NCBI GenBank assembly: GCA_030068145.1
Contig: JAPJBO010000600.1
Location: 1 to 64,000 of the forward strand
Direction of reading: 5' to 3'
DNA from: Diplonema papillatum
Lineage: Eukaryota; Euglenozoa; Diplonemea; Diplonemida; Diplonemidae
Length of the DNA: 64,000 nt
Part shown: one piece after another, positions 1-9,951 of the stretch
Layout: each line of letters opens with the position of its first letter
Numbering within the stretch: the stretch's first letter is position 1
Made by a program: the position numbers and the translations under genes
Notes under the pieces: generated by a model
Databases searched by the model: none
Told to the model about the DNA's origin: nothing
The model's input: the letters and a program-made list of their open reading frames with translations, nothing else

Positions 1-1
1 G

Positions 2-2008
2 GGGGGGTCCAAGTGGGACCTCTCGGAAGCAGAAGCCGACAGGGAAGCCGTACAGAGACTGGCCAACTCCGAATTCGCGGAACGATTGGCGGCGCAGCGG
101 GTGGAAGAGGCCTGGCTCGAGTGGTCACGGGTCAGTGAGCGGTACTTGCAGGATGCATTCGCCGTCCCTGTGGAAGAGAGAGGAAGGGGTACCGGCCGGG
201 GGATGAAGACATTGCCGAGGAGGGTCTGTGTCACGGCGGGCACTGCGACCGACGGGTCGGGGGCAGCGAACAGCAGGCAGCTACGGCTCAGAAAGGCCAT
301 CCACCGGATGGAACGCATCTGCAGCTACCTCGCGCAACGTCGCGGGCCGGAAGCTGTTCCACATGAGGTGTCCCTCTGCTGGCAGAACTGCAAGCGGCTG
401 GCACAAGCGTGCATGGTGGGCGACCAAGGCGCAGGGGGGTTTCCGGATCATGAGAAGGCGAAGCAGCTGCTCACAGCGTTGCGGGAAGAGACGAGTAGGC
501 TCGGAAGAGAAGGATCTGCGGCCAGGTTTACGAAGTACCGAGACAAGCTGAACGAGAGGGCGGACGCGAGCAGACGATGTCTAGCGACCGTCTGCGCCGG
601 TCGCGCTGAGCCGTCGGGAATGTTGCGCACCGGAGCGAAGATGACTGCAAATGTGGACGAGATGGACGAGGTGTTGCACACTGCGTGGGACGCTATCCTG
701 CGTAAGTACAAGGACCGGCCAGAGCCGGAGTACGGTCCGTTTCGGGATCGGTTCCAGGAGCACATCGACACACACTTGATGGAACCCGGAACGATCACGG
801 GGGAGGAGCTGCGGACTCTGCTAAGGAAGAAGCCGAAGAGAAGCGCGTCAGGCGTGGATGGCTGGCGCATGGCTGAACTGCGGGAGTTGCCGCTTCCCCT
901 GCTGAATGCGCTAGCGGATGTCATGAACCTGGTCGAAGTGACTGGGGTTTGGCCGGCGAGCATGACAACTGCCCTGGTGTCGATGGTGCCGAAGGATGAG
1001 AGCCAAGACCCGCTGCACACGAGGCCAATAACCGTCACGTCCGCTGTGTACCGCCTATGGGCGTGCCGCAGGCTTGCGGACATAGTCCTGTGGCAGGAGA
1101 AGTGGATCGAAGAAGGACAGAAGGGCTTTCGACCGGGTCACCGTATCGAGGACGTCCTGATGGAGATAGGGCTCGAGATGGAGGACGCCTTGCTAGATGG
1201 AGAGCCGCTCTACGGAGTGGCGCTGGACTTCCGGAAATGTTTCGACATGGTCCCGCGAGAGATAGTGCTGCGCCTGGCCGGTGACTTAGGGTTGCACAAT
1301 CGGGTTCTCAAGCCGCTGAGGGCGATCTACAGACTGCTCGCGAGACGCTTCAAGCTGCCTCTAGGGGTGGGCAGGGAGTTTAGTGTGACCAATGGTATCC
1401 TTCAAGGGTGCCCTGTGTCCGTCATCCTCATCAATGCCCTGCTGTCGGTAGTGATGAAGGCGGTCAAGAAAGAAGCGGAGGGGGTGAGCCCAAAGTCGTA
1501 CGCAGACGATGCCACGCTGCTATCCAGGCTGTCGGAGGCCGCCCTGCAAAAGGGGGTGGACGTAGTAGACGAGTTCTGCACGCTCACCGGAATGGAGCTA
1601 AACCTCCAGAAAACGGTCGCCTTCTCGACGAGACGTAGGCATCAGTCGACGCTCAGACTCCGCAGCGTGGATGCGCTGCTGCGGTTTGGCAAATCTGTCA
1701 CGTGCCTGGGGGTCCTAGTCTCGACGGCGAAGAATAGGACAGAAAGGTCCGACTCGGAGAGGGTGGAGAAGGCGGCTGCCCTGGCGGAAGGCCTCCGCCA
1801 TGCGCCGTTCCAGTACGAGAAGCGGGTCCGAATTGTACAGTCGACGGCGGCGCTGTCAGGCTGCTCTTTCGCGCCGGTGTCGAAGGTGGCAATGAAACGG
1901 CTGACGACGTCGGTGATGGGACTGATCTGGGGTGGGTCCAACCCAAAGCGCGCTAAATTTTCAGGAGAAGGGCCACCTGACGGACCCCAGTACATGCCTA
2001 GCATATAG
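2..2008 (+). CDS. Reverse transcriptase of non-LTR element A1, 5'-partial
   Basis: The frame is open from base 2, so the protein starts outside the window. RNA-dependent DNA polymerase motifs appear in order: a GVDGWRMAEL-like motif near 850-890, the catalytic LDFRKCFDMV motif near 1225-1250, GILQGCPVSVILIN near 1395-1435 and YADD at 1499-1510. The two YADD aspartates and the first catalytic Asp are intact. The N-terminal linker rich in Trp and acidic residues (SEFAERL, EEAWLEWS) resembles the region between endonuclease and RT in such elements. After about 1965 the homologous protein continues in another frame, so the last 14 or so residues before the stop at 2008 are probably out of frame. 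The role would be target-primed reverse transcription; this copy is unlikely to be active. Confidence 0.88.
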   Translation, partial: GGSKWDLSEAEADREAVQRLANSEFAERLAAQRVEEAWLEWSRVSERYLQDAFAVPVEERGRGTGRGMKTLPRRVCVTAGTATDGSGAANSRQLRLRKAIHRMERICSYLAQRRGPEAVPHEVSLCWQNCKRLAQACMVGDQGAGGFPDHEKAKQLLTALREETSRLGREGSAARFTKYRDKLNERADASRRCLATVCAGRAEPSGMLRTGAKMTANVDEMDEVLHTAWDAILRKYKDRPEPEYGPFRDRFQEHIDTHLMEPGTITGEELRTLLRKKPKRSASGVDGWRMAELRELPLPLLNALADVMNLVEVTGVWPASMTTALVSMVPKDESQDPLHTRPITVTSAVYRLWACRRLADIVLWQEKWIEEGQKGFRPGHRIEDVLMEIGLEMEDALLDGEPLYGVALDFRKCFDMVPREIVLRLAGDLGLHNRVLKPLRAIYRLLARRFKLPLGVGREFSVTNGILQGCPVSVILINALLSVVMKAVKKEAEGVSPKSYADDATLLSRLSEAALQKGVDVVDEFCTLTGMELNLQKTVAFSTRRRHQSTLRLRSVDALLRFGKSVTCLGVLVSTAKNRTERSDSERVEKAAALAEGLRHAPFQYEKRVRIVQSTAALSGCSFAPVSKVAMKRLTTSVMGLIWGGSNPKRAKFSGEGPPDGPQYMPSI

Positions 2009-3957
2009 GGTGACGACGGCGTTCTACGCGCCACGACTTCTGCCTCTGATGGAGAGCATCCGGGGAAGGTACGCCGAGGGGGACCTACCCCTGGGGCCAG
2101 TTGGGCTGGCGATGAGGAGCATGGAGGAGTGTGGACACGTATGGGGACCAGGGCCCCTGTCTCGCACGCTGAGGAATGGTACAATGTTTGACCCGATAGC
2201 CTCGACACCCTCGAAGAGGGGGCATGAGGTGAGGGCGGATTTGAGGGCGAAGACGTGGTCCCGTCTAGTAGCGAGGCGGCCGGGATTCGAGGGTGTGCAG
2301 AGGGCTGACCTGGAGCGGACGAACTCCTTCTGGAAGATGCGAGAATGTCCCGCGCACACCGCGAGGCTTATACGTGTAGCGTTGGCGGGAGGAGTGAACA
2401 CGGCTGAGTTCACGTCGCGGATGAGGCAGGCCGGAGCTGAGCCGCAGGCGCCCAGCTGCAAGCACTGTGGAAGCGGCGATACCGAGGACGAGAAACACGT
2501 ATTTTGGGACTGCGGAGCGTACTCGCACATACGGCGACGAGAGGCACATGCCGGGCTGATGGCGGCCAACCGCGCCGACTGGCCCAGATGCACGCTGGAA
2601 CACGGAGTGGTAGTACCCGAGAATGCCCACTTCTCAAGGCGGCTCCAGGAGATGATGGCTGAAATCCTAGCGGAACGGGCAGGGCTCGAAGCACGAGGCT
2701 GGGTAGCCAGGAACCCCACGACCCCCTGGTCGAGAGCGGATGCGATGCCTGCCAAGAAGCTCGACCACCCCTTTGCGCGGATTGCCCCGGCATGGGCGTG
2801 GGAGCGGAACAAGGCCTGGGGACTACCGACGTTTTATGCGTTGGTAGCGTGGCTATCAGACATGGAGTGGACCGAGAACGGGCAGGCGTCAATGCTAGAG
2901 CTTGCCATCGACTTTGAACTCTTTTCAGGCCTCAGCATACCGCTGCACGAGAATGCACCGAAGGGGGTGAGGGAGCGAGGAAACGTCCTGCGCTGCATGA
3001 TCAGCGCGTTGGACAAGCTGGCGACACAGCAAGGGCTGGGGAGTTGCATGAGAGGAGAGAGAGTATGCCCGACGACGTCGCTGTCGTTCATGGGCATCTC
3101 GGGGATATCGGGGGTGCGGCCCAGGCCCCGCTTTCGCGAGGCACACACGGGGACGATCCTCGAAGAGCAGGTGAAGGGAAGCGATGTAGGGACGCAGTGC
3201 CCGACGTACCCGGACTGGACGGCCGAGAGAGCGGCGAGGTGGGCCCTGCCTGTCCCACCACAGCTGCACCCCGACCCCGTGCATATGCCGGGTGTCGGAG
3301 TAGAGAAAGCATTCGTCACCTGCGCGACCCACCACAAGGGGAAGTGTGAGGCGTGCCGAGCACTCGTCCGAAGGGACGTACCCACGGTAGAGATGTGCTG
3401 TCGGCACCATCACCACGCTGACGATGGGCAGCCGATCGCCGTGTGCGTGGAGCACAGCACGACGAAGTGCGGCGAGCAAAAAGAAGAAGAGACCCCTCTC
3501 ACCCACCCAGGTGGGCGTACAACGAGAAACGCCGGCGGGAAAGCGCGCGGCGCAGGCGCCGCCCGCCGTAGCGAGCAGAAGACGGCGACGACCGGACGGG
3601 CAGCCAAGAGGCCGCCACCAACGCCAGGGACCGGCGAACGACCAGCGTTGAAAAAGAGGTGCTCGGCACCCCGAAGCAGAGCCCGATCGCCGGCCGCAAG
3701 CGGAAGAAGGCGAAGGCGACCGCACCCGAGTCAGGGGTGCAACGAAGAAAGAGGAAGGCCCTTAAAGCAAACAGCTACCAGAAACGTTCGACGTCCCCAA
3801 GCACTCCAGTGCCCTCGAGAGTGAAAAACGTGCAAGCCTGTCCGCACCTGTGCCCCTCCACGCAATCTCCAGAACCGCAAGAAAGCCCAGCGCCCCTGGC
3901 GCCACAAGTACTCGACCTTGACGACGCAATGACAGGTGACGACGTCATAAAGTAACC
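1932..3957 (+). pseudogene. C-terminal half of element A1 protein, frameshifted
   Basis: This continues the RT protein in a shifted frame. It holds the post-RT zinc finger CKHCGSGDTEDEKHVFWDC around 2457-2513, a block around ELAIDFELFSGLSIPL near 2897-2940 that is also present in element B, and a Cys/His cluster at 3310-3480. A second shift at about 3655 (one base fewer than copy A2 just before GTGCTCGG) moves the Lys/Arg-rich tail, which ends in LDLDDAMTGDDVIK, to the first frame with a stop at 3955-3957. Compared with A2, A1 lacks about 180 bp between the Cys cluster and the basic tail, near 3475. Together these defects mark a dead copy. Confidence 0.75.
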
Positions 3958-3972
3958 TTAAGCGGCGACAAC

Positions 3973-4026
3973 AGTGCATGCTAATCCATGTGGTTCATGT
4001 ACTTGAAAGAACTCAATGCTTAACAA
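3973..4026 (+). repeat. 3' terminal motif of element A1
   Basis: This is an approximately 50-bp sequence beginning AGTGCATGCTAATCCATG and ending ACTCAATGCTTAACAA. It contains three CATG steps. Near-identical copies are at 5929-5982 (+), 19976-20030 (-), 60400-60450 (-) and 63728-63777 (-). It directly abuts the truncated start of copy A2. Confidence 0.8.
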
Positions 4027-4027
4027 C

Positions 4028-5913
4028 TTGAGGGCGAAGACGTGGTCCCGACTGGTGGCGAGGCGGCCGGGATTTGAGGGCATACAAAGAGCTGACCTGG
4101 AGCGGACGAACACCTTCTGGAGGATGCGTGAATGTCCCGCGCACACCGCGAGGCTAATACGTGTAGCGTTGGCGGGGGGTGTGAACACGGCTGAGTACAC
4201 GTCGCGGATGAGGCAGGCCGGAGCTGAGCCGCAGACGCCCAGCTGCAAGCACAGTGGAAGCGGCGACACCGAGGACGAGAAACACGTATTCTGGGACTGC
4301 GGAGCGTACTCGCACATACGGCGACGAGAGGCACATGTCGAGCTGATGGCAGCCAACCGGGCCGACTGGCCCAGATGCACGCTGGAACACGGTGTGGTAG
4401 TACCCGAGAATGCCCAATTCTCGAGGCGGCTCCAGGAGATGATGGCTGAAATCCTTGCGGAACGGGCTGGGCTCGAAGCACGTGGCTGGGTGGCCAGGAA
4501 CCCCACGACCCCCTGGTCGAGAGCGGATGCGATGCCTGCCGAGAAATTTGACCACCCCTTCGCGCGGATTGCCCCGGCATGGGCGTGGGAGCGGAACAAG
4601 ACCTGGGGACTACCGACGTTTTATGCGTTGGTAGCGTGGCTGTCGGACATGCAATGGACCGAGAACGGGCAGGCGTCAATGCTGGAGCTTGCGATCGACT
4701 TTGAACTCTTCTCGGGCCTCAGCATGCCGCTGCACGGGAATGCGCCGAAGGGGGTGAGAGAACGGGGAAACGTCCTGCGCTGCATGATGAGCGCGTTGGA
4801 CAAGCTGGCGGCACAGCAAGGGCTGGGAAGCTGCATGAGAGGAGAGAGGGTGTGCCCGACGACGTCGCTGTCGTTCATGGGCATCACGGGGATATCGGGT
4901 ATACGGCCCAGGCCACGCTTTCGCGAGGCACACACGGGGACGATACTTGAGGAACAAGTGAAAGGAAGCGATGTAGGGACGCAGTGCCCGACGTACCCTG
5001 ACTGGACGATCGGGAGAGCGGCGAGGTGGGCCCTGCCTGCCCCACCACAACTACACCCAGACCCCGTGCATATGCCGGGAGTCGGAAAAGAGAAGGCACT
5101 CGTCACATGCGCGACCCATCACAAAGGGAAGTGTGAGGCGTGCAAAGCACTCGTCCGAAGGGACGTTCCCACGGTAGAGATGTGCTGCCGGCACCATCAC
5201 CACGCGAACGATGGGCAGCCGATCGCGGTGTGCACAGAGCACAGCACGACGAAGTGCGGCGAGTGCAAGACGGCGGCGGCGTGTTGCCGCAGCGGGCATC
5301 ATGCCTGCCGCACGCATGGCAGAGCCACCTGCCAAGAGTGCAGAAGGCTCCCTACGCTGACGCAGAGGCGACCGGCGGCATGTTGCAGCCGCGGCCACCA
5401 CCAGTCCAACAAGACGAACGTCCAGTCAACCCCCGGACGCAGCAAGAAGAAGAGGCCCCCACCCAGGTGAGTGTACAGCGGGAAACGCCAGTAGGAAAGC
5501 GAGCGGCGCGAGCGCCGCTCGCGGCAACGAAAAAGGAAACAGCGTCGACCGGACGGGCAACCAAGAGGCCGCCACCAACGCCAGGAACCAGCGAACGACC
5601 AGCGCGGAAGAAGAGGGTGCTCGGCACCCCGAAGGAAGGCCCGATCGCCGGCCGCAAGCGGAAGAAGACGAAGGCGACCACACCCGACTCAGGGGTGCAT
5701 CGAAGGAAGAAGAAGGTACCGAGGGCAAGCAGCTCTCAGAAACGACCGGGGACCACGGGCACACCAATGCCCTCGAAAGTGGAAAACGGGCACTCCTGCC
5801 CGCCATCGTACTCGCCGACTCAGTCTTTGGAATCGCAAGAAAGCCAAACCCCGCTAGCTCCACAAATGCTCGACCTTGACGACGCAATGGCAGGTGACGA
5901 CGTCATCCGATAA
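4028..5913 (+). pseudogene. Zinc-finger/Cys-rich C-terminal protein fragment of element A2
   Basis: The frame runs from 4028 to a stop at 5468-5470 and is closely similar to A1. The first zinc finger has lost its second Cys (CKHSGSG instead of CKHCGSG near 4245-4255). A2 keeps the Cys/His-rich segment that A1 lost: repeated CxxC and HxxxC motifs from about 5110 to 5400 (KCGECKTAAACC, ACRTHGRATCQEC, ACCSRGHH). Around 5390-5440 the homologous frame changes by one base, and the basic tail, rich in KR and P, continues to 5913, ending LDLDDAMAGDDVIR. No start codon of its own exists. It is a non-functional remnant. Confidence 0.75.
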
Positions 5914-5928
5914 CCTGACTTTCAAGGC

Positions 5929-5982
5929 AGTGCATGTTGATCCGTGTGGTTCATGTACTTAAAAGAACTCAATGCTTAACAA
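5929..5982 (+). repeat. 3' terminal motif of element A2
   Basis: Same terminal motif as at 3973-4026, with a few substitutions (TGATCCGTG for TAATCCATG). It marks the right end of A2. The next bases are AAATTTGACG. Confidence 0.8.
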
Positions 5983-6295
5983 AATTTGACGTGGGCGGCT
6001 CTAGATCTACATCTGAATGACACCTCAACCACAATATGTAAACAAGTAAAAGAATAAAACAAAACTACGCAGTTCTTCGCTTACACCACCGTGTGTTGTT
6101 TTCTCACTCAGGACTTTGACCTGTTGTGTTTGTGTGATTTGTCGTGTTGGGGTAGACCCGCATGACCTCACGTCCGTTCAACACGTGGTTCGGTAGTTAC
6201 AGCACTTGGGATCCCTTCTGTTCTTTGTCGGGCAGCATCGTCGAGCATTTCCTTTCAAGCTGGCGCTTATGTTAAACAAAACGAGTCCGACATAC
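5983..6295. other. Remaining intron 4 sequence of the HECT ligase gene
   Basis: There is no gene here. On the minus strand this follows the donor GTATGTCGG after exon 4. I looked for the last HECT exon (the conserved His-Thr-Cys-Phe region) and did not find it; it must lie left of base 1, beyond the retroelements. Confidence 0.6.
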
Positions 6296-6466
6296 CGAGT
6301 GGTTTTCTCCAGCTCCCCGAGATCCAGCATTGGGCAGCCAACGACCATCTGCTCGAGCTCTTCTGGGTGGAACGTCTTCAACAACTCGCCTTGCATGCCG
6401 CACACCTCGAAGAACCCGTTTTGGAACTCGCTGAAGTTCTTGCCGATCGAATCGTGGAAGAGGTAC
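6296..6466 (-). CDS. UBE3A-like HECT E3 ligase, exon 4 (start of HECT C-lobe)
   Basis: The exon follows acceptor TTACAG and ends at donor GTATGT. It joins exon 3 in phase 2 (CA + G = Gln) and ends in phase 2. The peptide includes SEFQNGFFEVCG and LKTFHPEELEQMV, then LGELEKTTR, matching the HECT segment that links N- and C-lobe in the UBE3A family (GF..VC, L..F.PEELE..V.G, LE..T.Y). The catalytic Cys lies in the following exon, which is outside the window. The intron toward exon 3 is 3.6 kb and contains element B. Confidence 0.85.
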
Positions 6467-6659
6467 CTGTAACAGGAGCGAATTTTGGGATAATGAGCGC
6501 GACCGTGCTCCGCCTTGATTCGTCGAGAAAGAGCTCTCAATTTGGCAATGTCCCCGAGCCACCAAATCCTACAGACCGAAACGGGTAGCCGGTATATGTG
6601 GCTACCAGCCGCGGGACTTCCTCGTGCAGCAGCGCGAGTTCACTCAAGTGTTGGGACCA

Positions 6660-6840
6660 TTAAAAAAGACAGGCGCTTCGTTTTGTTTGTGCGTGCCGGG
6701 TGATCGTGTTCCCACTTGTATTTACCCTGTGTATATGCAGGTAAGGAATTCTGATCAACCACCAAAACACGCTGCCTACGTCTTTTTGGCCTGCACAATA
6801 CATTGAAGGGCAACCCGCAAGATTGTTAACTAAAACAAAA
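6660..6840 (+). repeat. Dispersed repeat family A
   Basis: This copy contains AGGAATTCTGATCAACCACC and a CCCGCAAGATTGTTA end. Other copies: 16519-16690 (+, divergent), 32460-32620 (-) and 56390-56530 (-). It looks like a short non-autonomous element; no coding sequence is visible. Confidence 0.65.
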
Positions 6841-7200
6841 ATGAGAGAGGGAGAGAGACAAGTTGGAGTGCAGGGACCATCTCTCCGAGGAGCTTGGTCG
6901 CCTCACTGCAACCCCGTGCTCTTAGGCGGGCGTAGGTCGTTCTATAGGCGCGTTGCGTAAGTCGATCTTTGAGTGCGTGAGCCCCTCCGAAGAAAGGTCC
7001 ATCACACTAGTTCCAGGCTACTTAACCCGGGTCTGGTCGCCTGGTCTTCCGTCTTGTTGGTCCGTCCGGGCCGGTCGCTTCGCTCTTCCCCTTCGTCTTG
7101 CATCACCTCGTCTCCACTCCCTGCCTCACGGGCTTCCGTGGGCGCGGTGCGGGCCGCTGCCCGTCACCGAGGGTGACGGCGTCGGTGTTGACACAAAATG
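6841..7200 (+). repeat. Dispersed repeat family F with insertion
   Basis: GAGAGAG, then CTCTCCGAGGAG, then a GCGTAGGTCGTTC segment and a GTCACCGAGGGTGACGGCGT hairpin-like end. The same two end segments lie side by side at 20320-20417, so about 185 bp between them here are extra. Partial copies are at 49555-49680 and 58395-58490. Confidence 0.55.
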
Positions 7201-7250
7201 AAAAAGGGCAGGCGTGGTTGTTCGGACACTTCTCGCAAATGGTTGTCTCC

Positions 7251-7311
7251 GGATTTTTTCCACGTTTGAGTCAAACAGTTGGGCCGGACATGCTGCACGT
7301 ATCGGTCCGTG
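7251..7311 (-). pseudogene. Duplicate of the 3' end of HECT exon 3 and its donor site
   Basis: About 61 bp match 10056-10117 with few changes. The copied piece covers the last codons of exon 3 (DRYVQ) and the first part of intron 3. In this copy the donor reads GCATGT instead of GTATGT. It lies within intron 3, on the far side of element B. Confidence 0.75.
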
Positions 7312-7435
7312 CAATCGCGATCAACCACACAGAGCGAAGAAGACGTTGCGCAATCCGAGCGCAACGCCGCAAATGATTTTGTGGACAGGATCGAAAACTT
7401 TCTGGTATGCTGGATTTCCGTAAGGAATACTGGAG

Positions 7436-7528
7436 ACTAATGCAACAAAATTACAACTACTGGAGACAGCGAATAGCGCGTTGCTCAGGGTAGTCGAAGG
7501 CCTGACAATCACACTAATGCAACAAAAT
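7436..7528. repeat. Left direct repeat flanking element B (about 93 bp)
   Basis: The sequence begins ACTAATGCAACAAAATT and ends CTAATGCAACAAAAT. It is nearly identical to 9952-10044 on the other side of element B. If it is a target-site duplication it is exceptionally long. The ACTAATGCAACAAAAT unit occurs at both ends of each repeat. Confidence 0.75.
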
Positions 7529-8111
7529 GATTCATCGGCGGGTAAACACGTTTTCACAGCAGATGGTGAAGCAGTCGCACTTGGCGCCGCTGGTTGTTGC
7601 CATCCGAGCAGCTCGACAAGCAAGGCGGGACCGCCCCCCCGGCGCTCCAGAGGCACCGGGGCGAAGCAAGGAGGGGCCAGTGTTCCTGCTCGAGCGAGCG
7701 ATCGCAGAAATCGGATGGACGTGGCCCAGGTTCGACACCCTGCAGGAAGGAACGGGCCGGCGGCGCGAATGGACGGTGGTGCAGAACGTCGAGCCGCTGA
7801 CGAAAGAGGAGAGGCAGCGGGCGCAGACCGCTCGGCACAACTTCCAGCACGAGCTGCGGGAGGCCGGGCGGACGATGCGCTACAAGGACGTGGTCAAGAC
7901 GAGGGCATCCCTCCTCGGCATCGAGGACGGCATCGACGGGGGTGCCACGCGAGACCTGCTGGAGAAGGGCGCCATCACCGGCTACCAGCAGGGCCTGGTC
8001 AGAGCTGTCATTGCCAACGCGGTACACACCGGCAAGCGATGGGAGCAAGCAACCTGCAGATTCTGCGACGCGGGTGTCCCGGAGGACGAACAACACATGT
8101 GGTGGGACTGA
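7527..8111 (+). pseudogene. Element B zinc-finger region, stop within the finger
   Basis: The frame holds ATCRFCDAGVPEDEQHMWWD, the same CxxC...H...C finger as element A (CKHCGSGDTEDEKHVFWDC). The last Cys codon is replaced by TGA at 8109-8111. The homologous protein continues afterwards in frame with the RNase H part (8112-8470, WKDTHEMLLALA), where another TGA occurs at 8468-8470. It is a fragment of a polyprotein, not a gene with its own start. Confidence 0.7.
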
Positions 8112-9951
8112 GCAGGATCTCGACGCACATCAGCTGCATCCCGGCCGCCAGCTCCCTGCATTCGTCGAAGTCGAGTCCCATCGCGTCCTTGGGCATGACG
8201 CCGCATAGAGCCATGCACGGCTTCATCTCGGGCCGCCGAGCGAGCACATTCGGATACGCGCCGCGCACGTCGCTCCACTTGACGAGGCAGCGGGCCGACG
8301 GCGTCCTCGAGCAGGACTGCCGGCGCAAGGAGCTCAAGGTGTCGACATATCCGTGGGGGTGGGAGCCGCAACGGCCGACGGGCAGCCAGACCATCAACGT
8401 CGACGGTGCGCGGCCGGACCGCAACGCATGGAAGGACACCCACGAGATGCTCCTGGCGCTGGCAGAATGATGCTCGACGAAGCGGTGGTCCGAAACCGGC
8501 AAGGAGGCCTCCATCTCGTATTTCGAGCTCGCTGTCGATTTTGAGCTGCACAGCGGCCTGACCCTCACGCCGGCCGGCACACAGCGGAGGCAGGAGAACA
8601 TCGCGCAGCGGCAGCCGAAGGAGCGCTGGACCGTGGCGGACACGCTGCCGGGAGAGGAGACGGCGGCGTTCTTCGACGGCGGCAGTCGGGGGAACGGGAC
8701 CAACGGCGCGGTCGCGGGAGCCGGGGCGGTCTTCTACGACAAAGGCGTCAAGCAGTGGGAAGTTGAGAAGCCCATCGCCGGGAGAGCGACGAACAACGTG
8801 GCGGAATACGTCGGGTTCGTCAGCGTGTTGGCGAGGTTGCTGCGGGACCCCGTGCCGCCGACACCCCGCACCATCGTCGTCAAGGGCGACAGCGAACTGG
8901 TCATTGGTCAGATAAAGGGCACGAAGAGGTGCAACGAAACACTCCGGCGATACTACGACCAGGCGCAGAACCTGTTGGCGAAGCTGCACGACCGACGGAC
9001 GACGATCGAGCCGGTGCACATTCCTCGCGAGCTCAACAAGGATGCGGACGAACTGTCGAACCGCGCCATGGACACCGCACAGCGACAGGCGGCACAGGCC
9101 TACAGCGACTCGGCGACCGCGAAAGGGTGGGCGATGAGGACCGCGCTGAGCAGGTTGGGCAAGATTGCGCGCGTGAAAGCCGTCCACCCGGCCCTCGAGA
9201 TGCGCGTCAACCACCTCACCAGCCTCGGGGGACCCATCCTCCATGGCCTCAACAAACGGCCGCAGATCAACAACCGGGAGGCCTTCGAAGCGGTGATGCG
9301 GGCGTTCGAAGTCGCCGCCGTACGGCACGTGCCCAAAAAGATGGCGAACAAAGGACGGGGCGACCAGGGCGGCCACTGGGAGAAGGCGGGTGTCCTGACC
9401 GGCAGCTTCCGACCCCAGGCCCATTACCCACGGGGGTGGCAACACAGCGGCGAGAAGTGGAAGGCACGGGCAAGACACGACCGGGCGACGCACCGTCGCG
9501 CACGCGGCGGCGGCAGCCGCCACCTTTGGGACGTCCTAGCGAACGCCGAGAAGAAGAAAGCCGACGCGCAACGGGCGGGGTGCAGACCGGGATCGTCAAC
9601 CAACCGCCCGACAGCGGCTGCAGCGGCAGCAACAGCGGCAGTGACATCGACAGCGGCGACGTCGCGAGGACGCACGGAAGGACCCGCGGCACAGCACCAG
9701 TCCATTCCCCACGCGGGGGGAGATGGCCGTGGAACCCTCCCCCGGGATGACGAAGGCCGGGGAGAGCCGGGGGCAGTGAAGTAACGAAGCCCGCGAACGG
9801 TGGGTGGTGACCCCTCCGAACAGTCTCCCTGGCCCTGGCCCACGCCTGATGCCGCAACCCCTTAACCCGGGCGGCGGCGCTTTGGCATGAGCCAGGAACC
9901 TCAAGGGGAGCAGCGCGAGAGGCATCATCCACGCTTCAAAGGCCCACACAC
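7529..9951 (+). mobile_element. Non-LTR retroelement B, 5'-truncated, with RNase H
   Basis: The 2.4-kb insertion lies in intron 3 of the HECT gene, antisense to it, and is bounded by 93-bp direct repeats. It has no RT; it starts upstream of a zinc finger related to that of element A, then an element-A-like ELAVDFEL block, then a type-I RNase H domain and a Gly/Ala/Thr-rich tail. The 3' untranslated end (about 9785-9948, ending CTTCAAAGGCCC) recurs at 61554-61689 as a second, much shorter copy. At least two in-frame stops interrupt the coding sequence. Confidence 0.85.
8471..9784 (+). CDS. RNase H domain ORF of element B
   Basis: An open frame follows the TGA at 8468-8470. It starts with the block ISYFELAVDFELHSGLTL also seen in element A. 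The RNase H fold follows, with all acidic catalytic positions visible: Asp in FFDGGSRGNG (8675-8677), Glu in NNVAEYVGF (8804-8806), Asp in VKGDSELV (8888-8890) and the Asp pair in NKDADEL (9041-9049). The domain would remove RNA from the RNA-DNA hybrid during retrotransposition. The tail after about 9460 is rich in Arg, Thr, Ala and Gly and looks disordered. The first internal Met is not evidence of a separate gene; this is the 3' part of a broken polyprotein. Confidence 0.8.
   Translation, partial: CSTKRWSETGKEASISYFELAVDFELHSGLTLTPAGTQRRQENIAQRQPKERWTVADTLPGEETAAFFDGGSRGNGTNGAVAGAGAVFYDKGVKQWEVEKPIAGRATNNVAEYVGFVSVLARLLRDPVPPTPRTIVVKGDSELVIGQIKGTKRCNETLRRYYDQAQNLLAKLHDRRTTIEPVHIPRELNKDADELSNRAMDTAQRQAAQAYSDSATAKGWAMRTALSRLGKIARVKAVHPALEMRVNHLTSLGGPILHGLNKRPQINNREAFEAVMRAFEVAAVRHVPKKMANKGRGDQGGHWEKAGVLTGSFRPQAHYPRGWQHSGEKWKARARHDRATHRRARGGGSRHLWDVLANAEKKKADAQRAGCRPGSSTNRPTAAAAAATAAVTSTAATSRGRTEGPAAQHQSIPHAGGDGRGTLPRDDEGRGEPGAVK

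Larger units (their letters stand above)
1..4026 (+). mobile_element. Non-LTR retrotransposon copy A1 (5' end outside window)
   Basis: A reverse-transcriptase coding region open from the left edge is followed by a CCHC-type zinc finger, a second Cys/His-rich region, a Lys/Arg-rich tail and a conserved 3' terminal motif at 3973-4026. There are no long terminal repeats. The coding sequence changes frame twice, near 1965 and near 3655, so this copy is degenerate. It lies antisense to the HECT ligase gene, inside that gene's last visible intron. The order RT then C-terminal zinc finger is that of non-LTR elements; the endonuclease part would lie left of the window, so the clade cannot be named. 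Confidence 0.85.
4028..5982 (+). mobile_element. Non-LTR retrotransposon copy A2, 5'-truncated
   Basis: From 4028 the sequence matches A1 from 2242 onward through the 3' terminal motif. The RT and everything upstream are missing, which is typical of incomplete reverse transcription. It begins immediately after the terminal motif of A1, so it inserted into, or was copied next to, the end of A1. Its last bases are shared with A1 (ATGCTTAACAA), so no separate target duplication can be defined. Confidence 0.85.

Noticed and set aside
7982..9523. 513-codon minus-strand frame across element B
   Set aside because: Shadow of the RNase H coding strand; the plus strand has the conserved catalytic motifs.
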